64,000 bases of DNA from Wuchereria bancrofti. Lineage: Eukaryota; Nematoda; Chromadorea; Rhabditida; Onchocercidae. Shown one piece after another: positions 1 to 12,413 of this stretch; the first letter of the stretch is position 1, and every line of letters starts with the position of its first letter. The stretch spans positions 4,882,399 through 4,946,398 of the forward strand of contig SSBO01000001.1 of NCBI GenBank assembly GCA_005281725.1, read 5' to 3'. The notes beneath the pieces are model-generated. The model was not told the DNA's origin. It did not search any database and worked only from the letters and a program-made list of their open reading frames with translations. A program made the position numbers and the translations under genes.

Positions 1-1535
1 TAGCATATCTAACGAGCGAAAAACAAAATCAAATTGGATATACTGCCGGAAGCTCATCTATATCTTAGATTAATGAACATTCGCTTACTGCTCAAATCAG
101 TAAGACTTTATTACACGAGTCTAATTCACTGAAAACATTCGAAACATTCTACACAAATATATTGATAGAAATGGAAGCATACGTTTCCCCGTCTTTGTTA
201 TAATTGCTGCTCCAATGAGAACCATCTTCGTATCTGAAATACTTATGAATTATCATCTCTTCCATTGTTCCCTCATCTTATTATGCTTAAGCTTGATACA
301 CATAAAAAATTACTGAAATCATTCAGAAAAGATTTTTCCTTTCCAAGATGATTTAGGTTTGTTTTGCAATCCGCAAAACTTTGCAACTTAATGAATAAGA
401 CCCAACTCCCTGATCGAATAGGTTGAAGTTATTTCCCTAGGAAGGAGGTAGAATATGTCTTTCTGCTCAGTAAATGAGGACGTATAAGGATGACCTATAT
501 TCAGATTACTTTTATTAGCTCACACATAGTTAGCCGAATGTTTTCTAGACACAAAAACTTCAGATTCTAAGTAAAAATGAAGTTTCCATCAGCAGTACTC
601 GCCAATTTTAAACATTCCTCGTGATGCTACCGATTTATGCAATCTGTTTCTTATTTTCCTTGGCTTCTTCAAGGAAAAGAACTATATGAATATTTCAATA
701 CTATAGTGTACAGTCCCCATAACATTCCCCTCCATAATTTTTTCCTTTTTTCCAGGATAATAATTATTGTAACAATAAAAAAGAAGGGTTATTCGTCCCC
801 ACGCATATCAACCAGAATTCCTACCCACTCATCACACGCTACAACCCACGTCTTCTTCATGTGTAAGTCAAATGGATGACGGAACGTCGTTCAGCTTAGT
901 GCACCCACAGTGCAAATCGTCACGTTTCAGTAAAAAGATATAGGTAGAGAGCTACAACTCCACGACACAGCTCAATCTCCTGCAATGCGTAACTCAAATA
1001 CTTAAGAATAAGGACTTACAGTCAGTACAATATTCGAATCGAACTAATTTCAGCTTTGAAAACAACTTAGACCAGATTTAGTAGGCTGGAAATCACAGCT
1101 GTAAATATTATGTTCTCATACGTGATAGAAGTGAAGAAGAGACATCAGTTACCTCCTATAGAGAGTACAATTTTACTCCTAATGAAAACTGTGTCCATTA
1201 TTTGGATCCGAACATATACACTTTCTCCTGTTTTCATTACATTCCATAGAATTGTTTTGAAGCTCAGCATAATGGCATTATTCACGTGTAATTCAAAATA
1301 CGTGCAAGTCATCGTTTATTGAATAAATGAATGAATGAGATTACCGATTCACACAATCTGCATTTCTATCCGGAAAACCCGTCACGAACACTACTTAATT
1401 ACAATTGACTGAGGCAAGCAACCACCGCCTTACAAATAATTCAGTGCTCTTCCAAGTATTTTCACAACCTAGGGCAATACAACAAATAGAAATCCGATTA
1501 AAGGGTCGAGAAATAACGCGAAAGAACCGACATAT
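1..1535. other. Left flank, no gene recognised
   Basis: No exon of a recognisable protein was found on either strand. The part next to 1536 is the expected 3' untranslated region of the minus-strand HAT1 gene; a possible polyadenylation signal (AATAAA on the minus strand) lies at about 1315-1320. The open frames here are short and have a composition expected by chance in AT-rich DNA. Confidence 0.5.
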
Positions 1536-4450
1536 TTAACCATTAGCAAAATTGATCAATCGTTTTATGACAGTCCGATAAGCGGCTAGTTCTTCTTCAT
1601 AAAGCTGTTCCAGTTTGGCTATTTTCTGCTCCATACTCATCTGACTGGCCACAACTGCTGAATATTCATACTCATCCAAAACGCTTGATAGCTTCCTCCA
1701 GTCACGTTCGCTTCGCTGCAAACGAATTGTATCTGAGATTTAAAAAGTAAAAACTTCGCACACTAGGACTAGAAAAAAGTGAAACTTTTCAAATGAACAA
1801 AAAAGAAGAGTTTTGGACAAGCACTAAAAAATTTTTTATATTGCCTACAGCTCATATGTCTTTCCCACCTTAGATCAAACAGAAAATCGAAATGACAACA
1901 TTCGAAATGGGAAAAAATACAGTTAGAAGGGAACCTCGTTTTATACAGATGTTTCTACCTGTTAGATACGGGTATGTTTCAAATGAAATAAAAACTAACT
2001 TTAAAAGGTTTTTCAAGTCTTTTCTTTACATCCAACCGGTATTCTTCCATAGCTTTTTCATCTCGGATACCGATATGATGCAGACGCAGTATTTCATACA
2101 CGCGTCGTGCCTGTTTCTGGAACAATTAAGCTTCAGCGAATAGTGATATTTTGATTTCCGACTTTTACAGAACTTATTTTATGAACAAAGCTACTCAGTT
2201 CCTCTGTCTGTGTAAATCATGACTTTATACATAAGTGGAAGTTGTTCATAAAAAAGTAACGATAAGACAGTCCATTACAGAAAATTTTACTGGATTTATT
2301 TTAAACCGTAATAAGGCAGCGTTTTTCATCTCTTCGGTGAAACCTTTTTTTAGATTATCTGCATGGAATTCCTTCAAAGTTGAGCAGTTGGAGCAGTTTA
2401 CATAATCTCGAGTTGTTATAAAAGATTCTGCAGGAACTTCCGCTGAAAAATACTTTTGAGATGAAAAAATGCAAAAACTGCCGGAAGTATTTAATTTAGG
2501 ACGTCCATCAACAATAAATGGTAAGAAACAAACTAAATGTTCTATAACTACTTGCTATTAAGTAATTTGTCCAATTACATCCTGTATAACTGGAAATAGG
2601 GGAGGGAGACATCATTTCAATACGATGAAAAAACACTACTACAGACATACAAAATTACCAGCTCCAAGATAGCGAACATACTATAAAACGAGAGCAATTC
2701 AAACCAATTCATTATTACATAATTAGTGGAACTTTTAACTGCAGAAAAATGTCAAATGCTAAAACTAGTACTAACCTGTAATGTCTATAACCTTCGGATC
2801 TTGGATTAAGTCATTATATATTGCTTTCAAAAATCTAGCACCAATACCAGCGCCGTGATAATGTGGCAACAGTAAAATCTGCGCAATCCTAGGTCGAATT
2901 TTATCTGGATAATTATAAAACCTGACAAGTGATGCATAGCCTGCAAGTGCAACGCGCGAAGTGCCATCATCTTTCTTAAATGATTCATACCTGAAACAAA
3001 AAGATTAGCATCTGAAACAGGAACTTGAAAAAGCATGTTGGCAAAAACATCAGCATTTGGTATTAGCAGAAATTAAGCAGCATGGACGTCATTCTGTATT
3101 TACGATTACAGAGATCATCAGCCCACTCGTACTCAAAGTCAAGATGGTTTTGACATCATCTATTTAAGAACTGGAAATACATGAAATAATCTAGTAATTA
3201 TGGAAAAGAAAGTGCTACAAAACTAACAGGAAATAATGCTGCCATCGTGGATCGTTATTATCTGTGTACTGTGCTGCTTCAATGTACCATAAAGCAAGAG
3301 TCTGAACCCGAGCTAAATATGCATTGAATTCAGGTGAACTTTCGTTTACCATCCAGACCTGCAGCTCTCGACTACCTGAACTGGCGGAATTTATATGAAT
3401 AAGCAGTTACTTTTCGGCGTAAAATTATACCGAAACCAATTACCATCATCTCCTAATTACTGCTATACTTCATACCAGAGAAGACTTCAAAACTAAGGGA
3501 AAATCATAGTTTTCGAATACTAATTTCCGAAATATTGCAAAATCCCAGACAATAAATTTATTAAAACCATCCAGACAGACATAAAGTGTTACAAGCAACA
3601 AAATCTCCAAAAGCTTAATTTTCAAAAAAGAACTCAGATACATAATCTTGACGGTATACCGCATAATACATCTAATATATTATGTATCAACTAGTATTGC
3701 AAATGGAGATAACTTACTAACGATAAATTTGGAAAGAAGCTGTCCATAAGGCAAAAATTTTTTCTGATCATCCAAACGAGATTTGAAAATGGCACTTGTC
3801 TGGCATAACATTTCCATCTGCTCAGCTGGTAGCTGTTCGCTTAATTTTTGAATTATATTGTCAGCCTAAAACGAAAAAAAAAGTCCCATATAAATCTGGG
3901 GTACTTAAATAATGAGTCAAAAAACAGACGAACTTTGAATTCCGCTGTGAACGATGTTATTTCGGCTGTATAACTAATCTCTGGGTAGATATACATAGAT
4001 GCGTCGGTATAATGTATAACAACGTTTAGGTCTTTATAACCAAATATTGTTTCGCTAAAACATATTTCATAGGTTATAGTTGTAGGCTGTTAGCTTCACA
4101 TGAAAATATAAACGAATGCATTGTCAGATACGAAAACTGCTGCAAGTGTCATCGAGATTATGTGATAGACATCTATCGAGTAAACGCATCGAACTAATGA
4201 TATTAAAATATTAGAAAAATCAGAGCAAAATATGCAGTAAATTACTTCTCTCCGAAGTGCTGGTAGACGTAGTCGGGATGATGCCTTTGCGCTAAAGCCA
4301 CTTCGCTCATATCAAATACTGCAAAGTGACCATCAGTAATAACAGCAATGAAAAATATAGGAGTGAGATGCGATACTCACCAAAGGTTAGCGATACTGCC
4401 TGGGCGCCATCCACCAGAAAGTCAGCATATTTCTCCTTTATGTTTGACAT
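1536..4450 (-). CDS. hat1: Histone acetyltransferase type B catalytic subunit (HAT1), 9 exons
   Basis: Acetylates newly made histone H4, normally as a complex with an RbAp46/48-type chaperone. Exons on the minus strand: 4450-4381, 4318-4246, 4054-3934, 3865-3718, 3375-3228, 2990-2776, 2442-2291, 2116-2000 and 1715-1536. All join in frame to give about 407 residues; human HAT1 has 419. The N-terminal HAT1 fold is visible (HHPDYVYQHFGE and FLPYGQLLSKF in exons 2 and 4). Exon 5 carries the RWQHYFL block. Exon 6 has the acetyl-CoA loop PHYHGAGIGARF near residues 225-240. The C-terminus ends in the helical RVYEILRL and YRTVIKRL segments. The start ATG at 4450 lies just after TTTCAG/GTCAG sites that could accept a spliced leader. 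After DITAE the human acidic residue is Val (DITAEVPA). The gene is divergent from the KANSL1-like gene. Exon 9 could also begin at 1732 if exon 8 ran four bases further. Confidence 0.93.
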
Positions 4451-6227
4451 AGCTATCCTGACACTGAAAGCAACGTTGAAGTAACAACAAGAAAGCACAC
4501 TAACCTCACCGAGGTGTCGAAGAACTCCCGAGACTCCACCAAACCATTCGTCGCCCTACCGAGAGACTGCCGCATCTCGGTCCAAATAACTCAAGGCTAA
4601 AGGAAATTACTGGAATACGGTAGCGATCGTTGTAAGACTCGCAGTGCACAGATTCAAAAGTGAGAGGGGACGAGCTGCGTGCCGTCCGACATGTGTGCGA
4701 GCGGTGTGCGCACGATGCGAGGTGCCCTCTTCCTTTCTCCTTCTCTCTCCTCTATATGTCCGTCCATCACACTCATTATTTCTCAAACCTTTCGCAACAC
4801 TCTCCTTCCCCATCACACTCTCTGTATTCTATTCTCTTTCACAAGTGCAGATGTGTACACATACAGGGTCGCGTCGCGTCGCGTCGTCATTAGCATCAAT
4901 GAGAGATTAGGAGTGGCGGTGCGGCAAGGCTTGGATGATAGTTGGATGGTTCGTCTCTTCCGCACGAGCGGTTCCTGTCACTATTCCTGATTCAGACTTG
5001 CTGGTTAGGAGTGATTCTCCGAACTCTTTTTTCAGTAGTTTCCAATCGTGGTTCACCTTACGTGAATTTCGCGTTTACATATTATCCCTTGGTGATACTT
5101 TTTTATATCACTTACATTAATTATATGCTTTTAATGAATCTATCAGTTGCGTATATCTGCATGGTTTCTCATGACGCATTTCTATGTAATCATACGTAAT
5201 TACTGCGAGATATCATTCGTGCATCGAATTTGTATGTAAAGCAATAGACATCTCTGCGTAGTTGCTAGTTAACATCTGTGTAGTTGCTTTATTCCCTACA
5301 TTTAGCTATACTGCTCGGAAGCTTCTTCAGTTCATGCATATATTTCCTAGGCATATTTGACAAGTATGTGCTTTGTGATTTATTGCTGTGGTAAACTACG
5401 GCAAACTTTTGGACCATAATATTAAAGAATTTCTCTTTCGTGATGACGTGAAATTCGTAGGAGTTAGTATGGGAATAATGGAGGGATCCATACTTAGTGT
5501 CGGTAAATATGAGTACAGAAGTTCTAGCCAATATATTTTGATTCAGAAATCTGGGAAAGGAGATTGTTTAGAACTTGAGTCTGTGGAAAACCTACGTCTG
5601 TCCTAATTTTTGATTGGTGCGGAAGGATGTTTACTAGATAATGAAATAAAATTAGGACATGGTGGAAATTAAATAAATTACAAAAGACTTCTCTGATATC
5701 AAGGATATGAGTGTAGCTCTATTTTGCTACGTTCACGTTCAGTCCCCACTGATGAGGAAAATCCTCGCTGAATTATAATCAATTTTGTGCGCCTTAGCTA
5801 TTCTTACAAACATGATCGTCCAATTCGCTAAATTTCTTAGAATTATTCTGACATTTCAGGACATACGAATTTAGTTTGGAGGCCGTCAGGATATACGGAG
5901 GAATTTGTGTTATGTCGAGGCGGCGGTGGGTGCAAGGAGAATTCAATGGGACTCGGAACTGTGATTGATTTATCAGCAACGCCGGTCAATAGTGAACAGT
6001 TCATTGTAATCTTTTTGGTTCTTTTTATATTTTGACTAAGAATAATGTAACTTGGTTGAGCAGATATGTATTTTATTATTGTACTTTCTCTGAGATCGAA
6101 ATTCTTTTCCATGAAGATAATTGGGTAAAATTAAGGAGAGCACAGCGTGTTTAAATGGAATATATAGTCATTTTACCTTGTTGGAAGCCAGGATGAATTT
6201 CTGTAGTAACTTAAAATGAAGTTTTAG
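4451..6227. promoter_or_regulatory. Divergent promoter region between HAT1 and the KANSL1-like gene
   Basis: This 1.8 kb stretch separates two genes transcribed away from each other. The part from about 4500 to 4990 is clearly richer in G, C and CpG than its surroundings and contains a short GTCGC tandem near 4868-4888, as expected for a broad promoter. No TATA box can be assigned. The right half (5379-6027) holds two open stretches that could be extra 5' exons of the KANSL1-like gene and are listed separately. Promoter function is inferred from gene orientation and base composition. Confidence 0.5.
5379..6027 (+). other. Possible upstream coding exons, unrecognised
   Basis: Two open stretches read on the plus strand. 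One runs from 5379 to a stop at 5604-5606 and includes GVSMGIMEGSILSVGKYEYR. The second follows a good acceptor (CATTTCAG ending at 5860) and reads HTNLVWRPSGYTEEFVLC and MGLGTVIDLSATP up to a possible GTAATC donor near 6007. The second would join in phase 0 to the exon starting at 6228, so it may be a 5' exon of the KANSL1-like gene. Neither matches a family I know, and both could be chance. Confidence 0.25.
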
Positions 6228-9200
6228 ATGCGTAGTATCAAAAATGATTGTAATGATGAGGCTGCTGGTATGAGTAGTGATCAGATCACAACAACTTTGC
6301 GACGTCCTTTGTTGCTTCTGGATCATAGTATGTCACCACCAGAAGTGAAAGATGCTCTTTCTTCTGAACACTCAAACTTAAGGCATGGAATGCAGTTGTC
6401 TGAAACTCACGAAGATGTGCCTTCCGATCCTTTTGTGTTTTCAGCCCATCAGTTAAAGGGAAATGAGGTCAGTTCATATTTATTTCAAATTATTTAAGTA
6501 ATACAAAAAGATTTTCTTTTGAACTTGATCAAGTAACCGAAGTGCAATTGGTCGTCATAATTCAGGAAATCGTTCCCTGTCTTGTTTCTCTCTCTTTATT
6601 TCAACACTTATGAAAAAAAAAAGTATGAAACAGTAATGATGTTATAAAAATTGTATACCTTATGTATTTAAATCAACCGAAGAATGTTGTGGAAAATGAA
6701 TCCCTCAGTGTTCTGTAATATTTGATTTAGAAACGAACACACTGACGTGCTATAATTTTCTAGGTTTCTTCAACATTTGTTACGAACACAGTATTGACCA
6801 CAAAACAGCCGTTGGAGAGTCGTTGCTTTGACTCCAGTAATTGTCCTCATGATCCTGAACCGTCTACCTCAAAAGATCTGTCACCAAAAGATACTGGTAA
6901 TGAACAAAAGAATGAAGCATTGAGCTTAGTAAATGGAAAATGTAATCTGCAAACATCAGTTGGTATAGGAAATTCGAGTCAGATTTCTGCCAATGATTTA
7001 AAGGAACCTGAAAAGGTATTTTGCCAATAGCATTCTCACATAAAAGGAAATATTTATACGATGTGGTTAGTATATGGTGATTTTATACAAAAGAAATAAC
7101 TGTCGCACTGTTTTTCTCTTGTCATTTTTAAAGGTTCATTGTAGTAATGTGGAGTGAGTGCTGAGTACTGTCAGGTCCAGCAGAAAATTTATCTTAGAAG
7201 TTCGAAATAATCCGAGAGAACTGTGCATGTAGGCTGCTGAGGATAAGTGGCCTGAACTGCTATTGGTTTGGTTAGGATGATTAGTCAAAAAAATTAGTAC
7301 TGCAAATAAAAACTAGTACTACACCGTTCTGATTTCTTTAAGTGCAGTGATTGGATAAACACTCCCAGTTTTTCCACATTTCATCAAATAAATAACATAA
7401 AAGCTTTATTATTTTATCACAAATTGATAAACACGTTTACGAAAAAACTGCAAAGATTTGTTGAAGTGGAGAACAGTAAAAGCTCGATTACCTTAAGTGC
7501 GTAGTTTATTTGTGCTTTTTTCAGGATATCGCAATGCAACATTCTATTTGTACACCATATGGGAGCAGAAATCAACATGTCGAAGGCACGGATTTGCCTC
7601 GAAAGATCTCATCCAATGTTCATAAACAAGAGCCATTTCCTGCAGTTGATGTTCATCAGGGAGTATCTCGACGGTCGCTAATAAACACAGCTCCTTTATC
7701 ACCAAATCATTACGGTTCTATTTTGGCTCAAACATCACTGCCATTTCGAATTAATAGACGTTCAGAGCTCTACAGTTCACGCAAAACTTCGGTACTTACT
7801 AATGCCACTGAGATACTGACGCGTCCAGAGCGGGAAATTTCCAGAAACGTAGAGAACATGCAACAAAAGAAACAAAAAATTCAGGTATGTGCTAAAGTAA
7901 CTAGTAAATGTAAACATAGGAACAAAATTGCAAACTGGACTTTTCATGCAAAACGAAATGTTTTCAGTCGAAGAAATCTTTTGACTTTTTGCTTTAATAA
8001 TAAAATCCTGATGGCCTTGTTTAGGAAGAACGAATAACGACTGCACATTTCGCGTCGTCCTCATCATTACCAGCTGTAAGTGCAGGCGAAGATCATTTAC
8101 AAATTCCTAGTGAGCAAATTTTGAATAAAGCACTTGATTTATTACGAAAACCAGTGCAGGACGATGTAAATGAACCGAGAACTGCAGCAAAACGAAGTTA
8201 TCCCAAAAAAATCAGTTCTAGGTAAATTATTTCCATAAGGACATATGAGCTTTTCCTTTTTAGATATTATTTTTTGCCAATTTTGCAACATGCAAAAGGA
8301 TTTTCTGACGCTTCATCATGCCACAAAACATAAAACAGGACTTAATATTTCGTACTAGAAACTGTAGTTGCGGGCGGATCCAATTTTCTTTAGTTTTTGA
8401 TATATCCTGCTTTCCACTTCATTTTTCTGTTTCATAGTTTTTAATAACTTGATATTAGGGAAAATAATATGACCGAATACAAGTATAAATCAAATTTAAT
8501 AGTCGACTTTATTTTGTAGGGTAAAATTTACTCGAGTACTGCATCTATTTCATTTCTCTTGCAGTTTGTCTTTGAAAGTTATTCTGGTGTATATTGTTGA
8601 ATGTATTTGATTACATCTTTGGTTTTTTTTTTTTACATTTTGTAGCTTTCCAAATTTTTAGTACTGTTGTGGACTATAAAGATGGTTTAAATAGAAAAGT
8701 ATTGCAAGAGAAGATTGGAAAATTACGTGACAAAAACGGTCTTGCATTAAGTGTGCCGCATGTACGTTTTCTTTTTTCTTAAACTTGTTAGGTTCAGTGT
8801 CTTTACAAAGAATTTTTCTAAATAGTTTTGAAATGCTCATCATACATTAGTAGTAATTAGTCCAACAATTTTCGCATTAATTTTTTTCAGCTTGAGCGTG
8901 CTCATCTTAGTCAGTTGGTTAATTTACTACAGCGTTTCAAGAATCACTTTGCGATTAATGATTTTCTGGCAAAAGAAGTTTCGGATCATGTTTTCGGTGA
9001 TAGTTCGGCTATTATTACTCAAAAACTAGCTAAGGATGCTCATAATTCGTACATTTTTTTTTCTTTCTTGTATGTTAAGGTATTGTGTTTCTTTTTTCAT
9101 TGAGAGCCGATTTTTCTGCAGAAAAGACACTTCGTTATGGAGAGGTGGCCTCTATCTTTTATATTCATGCAAGGACAATGATGTTTTCCGTATGGCAAAG

Positions 9201-12200
9201 AATTAGTTTAAAGTCCATTAACAAAAACTATGTAGTTGTTAGAAAGGTAGAGGATTCCATAACCGGTAGTTTCATTTATCCTGAGTATCTATTTGCTTTG
9301 TATTTTAGCGTATCTGGAGAATCAGACGGACGGCTGATGAAATATGTTATGGATGTTGATGCAACCGATTCCGAAGATAGTAATGGCGAAAACGAGGAAC
9401 AGATGCCATCAACATCGAGTGCTTATCCACCATGCGGGTACTTAGTTATATTCGTTTTATATATATATAATACTTTCCTTGAGTATTTCTTTTAATTCAA
9501 TGGAGATGTTCTGTTCAGGAGCTTATCTTCTCCTGCATATTTTGATGAGCGAGTCCGTTTGGGTGCGCTGGATGCAAAAGCTCTTTGTATGGAAGAGGAC
9601 TGTGAAGAAAAAATAAGTGTTGTATATCGTCAGGTTTATTTTCATTTTATTACACACCATGTGTTGCAGTGTTGTGTGTTCGCAGTTTCTGAGATAACTG
9701 AAGTTAATTCATGATTTTGTTTAGTGCTAATTGCTGGTGACATATGATATATTTATGTGGTAAGTGCGCTTTATAAGAGATGGTTAACAGATTTGTCTTG
9801 TTTGATTGAAGCTCTTACACCCTTGGTTGAAGCACAAAACACATAACCCGATGTAATAAATGGAGATCTATTATCTTGGTTTATCCTGAAACATCTGAAA
9901 TGTGGAATAAGAATTTTGACTATGATATGGCTATAATATCATTTGTCATCAGAGATTTTTAGATAACCTTGAAAAAAATTCTCCATTTTATAATTCGTAA
10001 ATGATTTGGTTAGTCTTTAAAGTTTGGTTTTGTGTTATGTCATCGTAGTTGGAGGTTTGTAAAGCTGTACTTCATTCCAGCTGAATAATATTCGAAGACG
10101 AAAGAAGAAGGTATATTCATGGAATGATGAAGCTTTGACTGAATGCTGTGCAAGATGCTTACCATTTGATGGTAAAAGACGACGTTTTCTAAAAAGGAAG
10201 AAGTTCGTCTTCAGTTCTTGCACTGAAATACATTCATTTGAGAAAAGCAAAAATTCTGTGTTCACGTCTGGATGCATTATACTGCTGTACGTATGTATAA
10301 TATCTTTAGGTTGGACAGGATAGGAAAAAACGGTCTCATTGAACATGAAATCTCTATATTATTGGATATTGGAGAACGCGTAAGGTCATACGCTGCTGTG
10401 GATAACCGAGTTTTTCCTCCACTTCCTTTGCTTGCAGGTCTTTTTCTAATGATTGTCATTAATATACAACAGATATAATTCTTTCGAAATTGAAACATAT
10501 GTGATGTTGACTAATATTTGACCAGTAATGAATGTAACATATAGCTCTCTTTTGCAGTTAGCTTTTTATTATCCCATTATATTATATAAGGAGATTCTTA
10601 ATCCATTGGTCATGTACTCTTCAACATAGCACAAAAACATTGTGGGTCAGAAAGAATTTCAAATAATTTGTTAGTTAATATTTAAAATACAAATTTTATT
10701 TTTATAGCGGTACCCATAGAGCGAGGCGCTGAAGTCTATTGCCACCGAAGATCGACTCGTCCGATAATACATTTGCGTAAAAGGTATGAGTTCCTACATT
10801 CATGTACATACGTGTTATAATATTTTTTATAACTGCAAAATTTTTAGATTTGATCGCTCTCCATGGACTACATTTTTGGAGGAACGAAAGATGGTGGTAA
10901 AGGAAGCAGTTATAGTGGATGATAGACAGACACGAAGGAAACGGGAGAGAAGTGAAAGTGAAGGAAGTTATGATGATGACGAGGAGTACCAACCGCCTAC
11001 AAATTATTCCCATCGAAGCTCATATGTAATTTTTACCTTTCATTCTTAAAATCCACTCCCACATATATGTGTGTACATATTTATTATAATAGTTTATTTG
11101 TGTAATAGGAATTGGCTATGCGTGAAAAGTACAAAACTCGCCGAATTATCTCTGAAGTTTCGAGTTATTGACTCTAACTTTTAATGAGCATTATGCCAGA
11201 TGGAGTGACTATTTGTCCATAGCTCGAACTGAATAAACACTCTAGGTTCTTGACTTTAGACATTACTTCCTATTTTTATTTTTCAACTTGAGCCTTATTT
11301 AATTTAGATGCTTGGTTAATTAATACCAATGTTTCTAGTCTAAACGACCGTCAACTTTGAAACGTGCTGGTCAAAACCTTGTGGGAAGATCGTTTGATCG
11401 AAAGAGGAATGGAGACTTTCGGAACCGTAAATTTACCAACCATCGACTTCGGCTGCTTCGTACAAACGACGTTGAAGACGGACTTATCGAACCAATGCCC
11501 GGTCTCCCTCAGAAAATTGATTATAAAGAAATTTGTATACCACAGTAAGTACTTTTTCGTTTTACTTTTTTTATTTTTGCCTGAGGTCTTCATTTTTTCT
11601 TTCCTGTATCTTTGTTTTGACTTATTTAAGGATCATCGAATTTGCGAATGAATTTTTTGCTGTTGAAAGAGGTTGGATGATATAAGTTGTAACTATTGTT
11701 TATAGATAATAAAGTCTATTTTTGGTTTAAATGAAATGATGGTTTAAATGAATGTACTGTTTCTAGTTGGGAACGAAAGCCACTGGAATTGGTATCCGAG
11801 GAAAGTTCAGGATGCACGCATCTGGCGGAATGCTCATGTATAGCAAACATATCGAGGCGGCATCTACCATACGAATTAAATGAACGAAAACGTTTTCAAC
11901 AGTACAGGTCTATTTTATGTGTACAGTTATTTACAATAGACTTTAAATTATCGTGAATGTTAATCTTCTGTTTTACTTTTGCTCAGTTTTGTTCTTCGAA
12001 TAATAATCGACAGTGCAGATGAGAAGTGGAGAAAACAATTTACCTATTGGTTAAGAATTGAAAGTGTTTTTCTATTAACGGATGGTTCTACAATCTTTTT
12101 TAGGGATTATGTAGCCGCAAAATCAGCAGCAACAGCCTCTAAGTTGTCAGGATCTAGTCATTCCAAACTTCGAGCGGCAAGCACTGCTCCATCTGCTACT

Positions 12201-12413
12201 GGTTCGGCCGAAAGTCTGAGTTTACTAGAAAGTGTTCACTCAGTATCTGCTGCCCCAAGTCCTGCAGCTATGTATTATGCTTTTGATGACGACCAACTGA
12301 GTTCGAATAACGGTGAATCAATATCTGTACCCGACTATGACCGACCATCTATGGCTTCACCGTATTCACCGAGAATTTTCTCTGTCCCCATGGTATTTGT
12401 ATTTCTTTTATGA
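6228..12413 (+). CDS. KANSL1-like scaffold of the NSL histone acetyltransferase complex, 16 exons
   Basis: In other animals KANSL1/NSL1 holds the MOF (KAT8) acetyltransferase in the NSL complex through its PEHE domain. Exons: 6228-6467, 6764-7015, 7525-7884, 8025-8221, 8662-8761, 8891-9048, 9309-9437, 9519-9633, 10081-10286, 10319-10437, 10708-10783, 10848-11025, 11109-11156, 11339-11544, 11767-11907 and 12104-12413 (or donor at 12392 with a last exon 12634-12657). All phases agree, giving about 950 residues; human KANSL1 has 1105. The PEHE region reads KIDYKEICIPHWERKPLEL and then NISRRHLPYELNERKRFQQY, matching the human YKEI..P.WRE...H...E..ER pattern. Upstream are an acidic stretch like human DSDVTDSSSGGESD (exon 7) and a cysteine/basic block CCARCLPFDGKRRRF (exon 9). 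Exons 1-4 are low-complexity and poorly conserved. The first exon starts directly after TTTTAG, so its ATG may be internal. Confidence 0.72.

Noticed and set aside
4644..5199. Overlapping open frames in the CpG-rich block between HAT1 and KANSL1-like genes
   Set aside because: Three frames are open at once because GC-rich sequence has few stops. None has a motif; the block is better explained as promoter.
9085..9495. Long open frame that looked like one exon of the KANSL1-like gene
   Set aside because: Only 9309-9437 fits: the acceptor TTTTAG at 9308 and donor at 9438 keep phase with exons 6 and 8. The earlier part has no matching phase.
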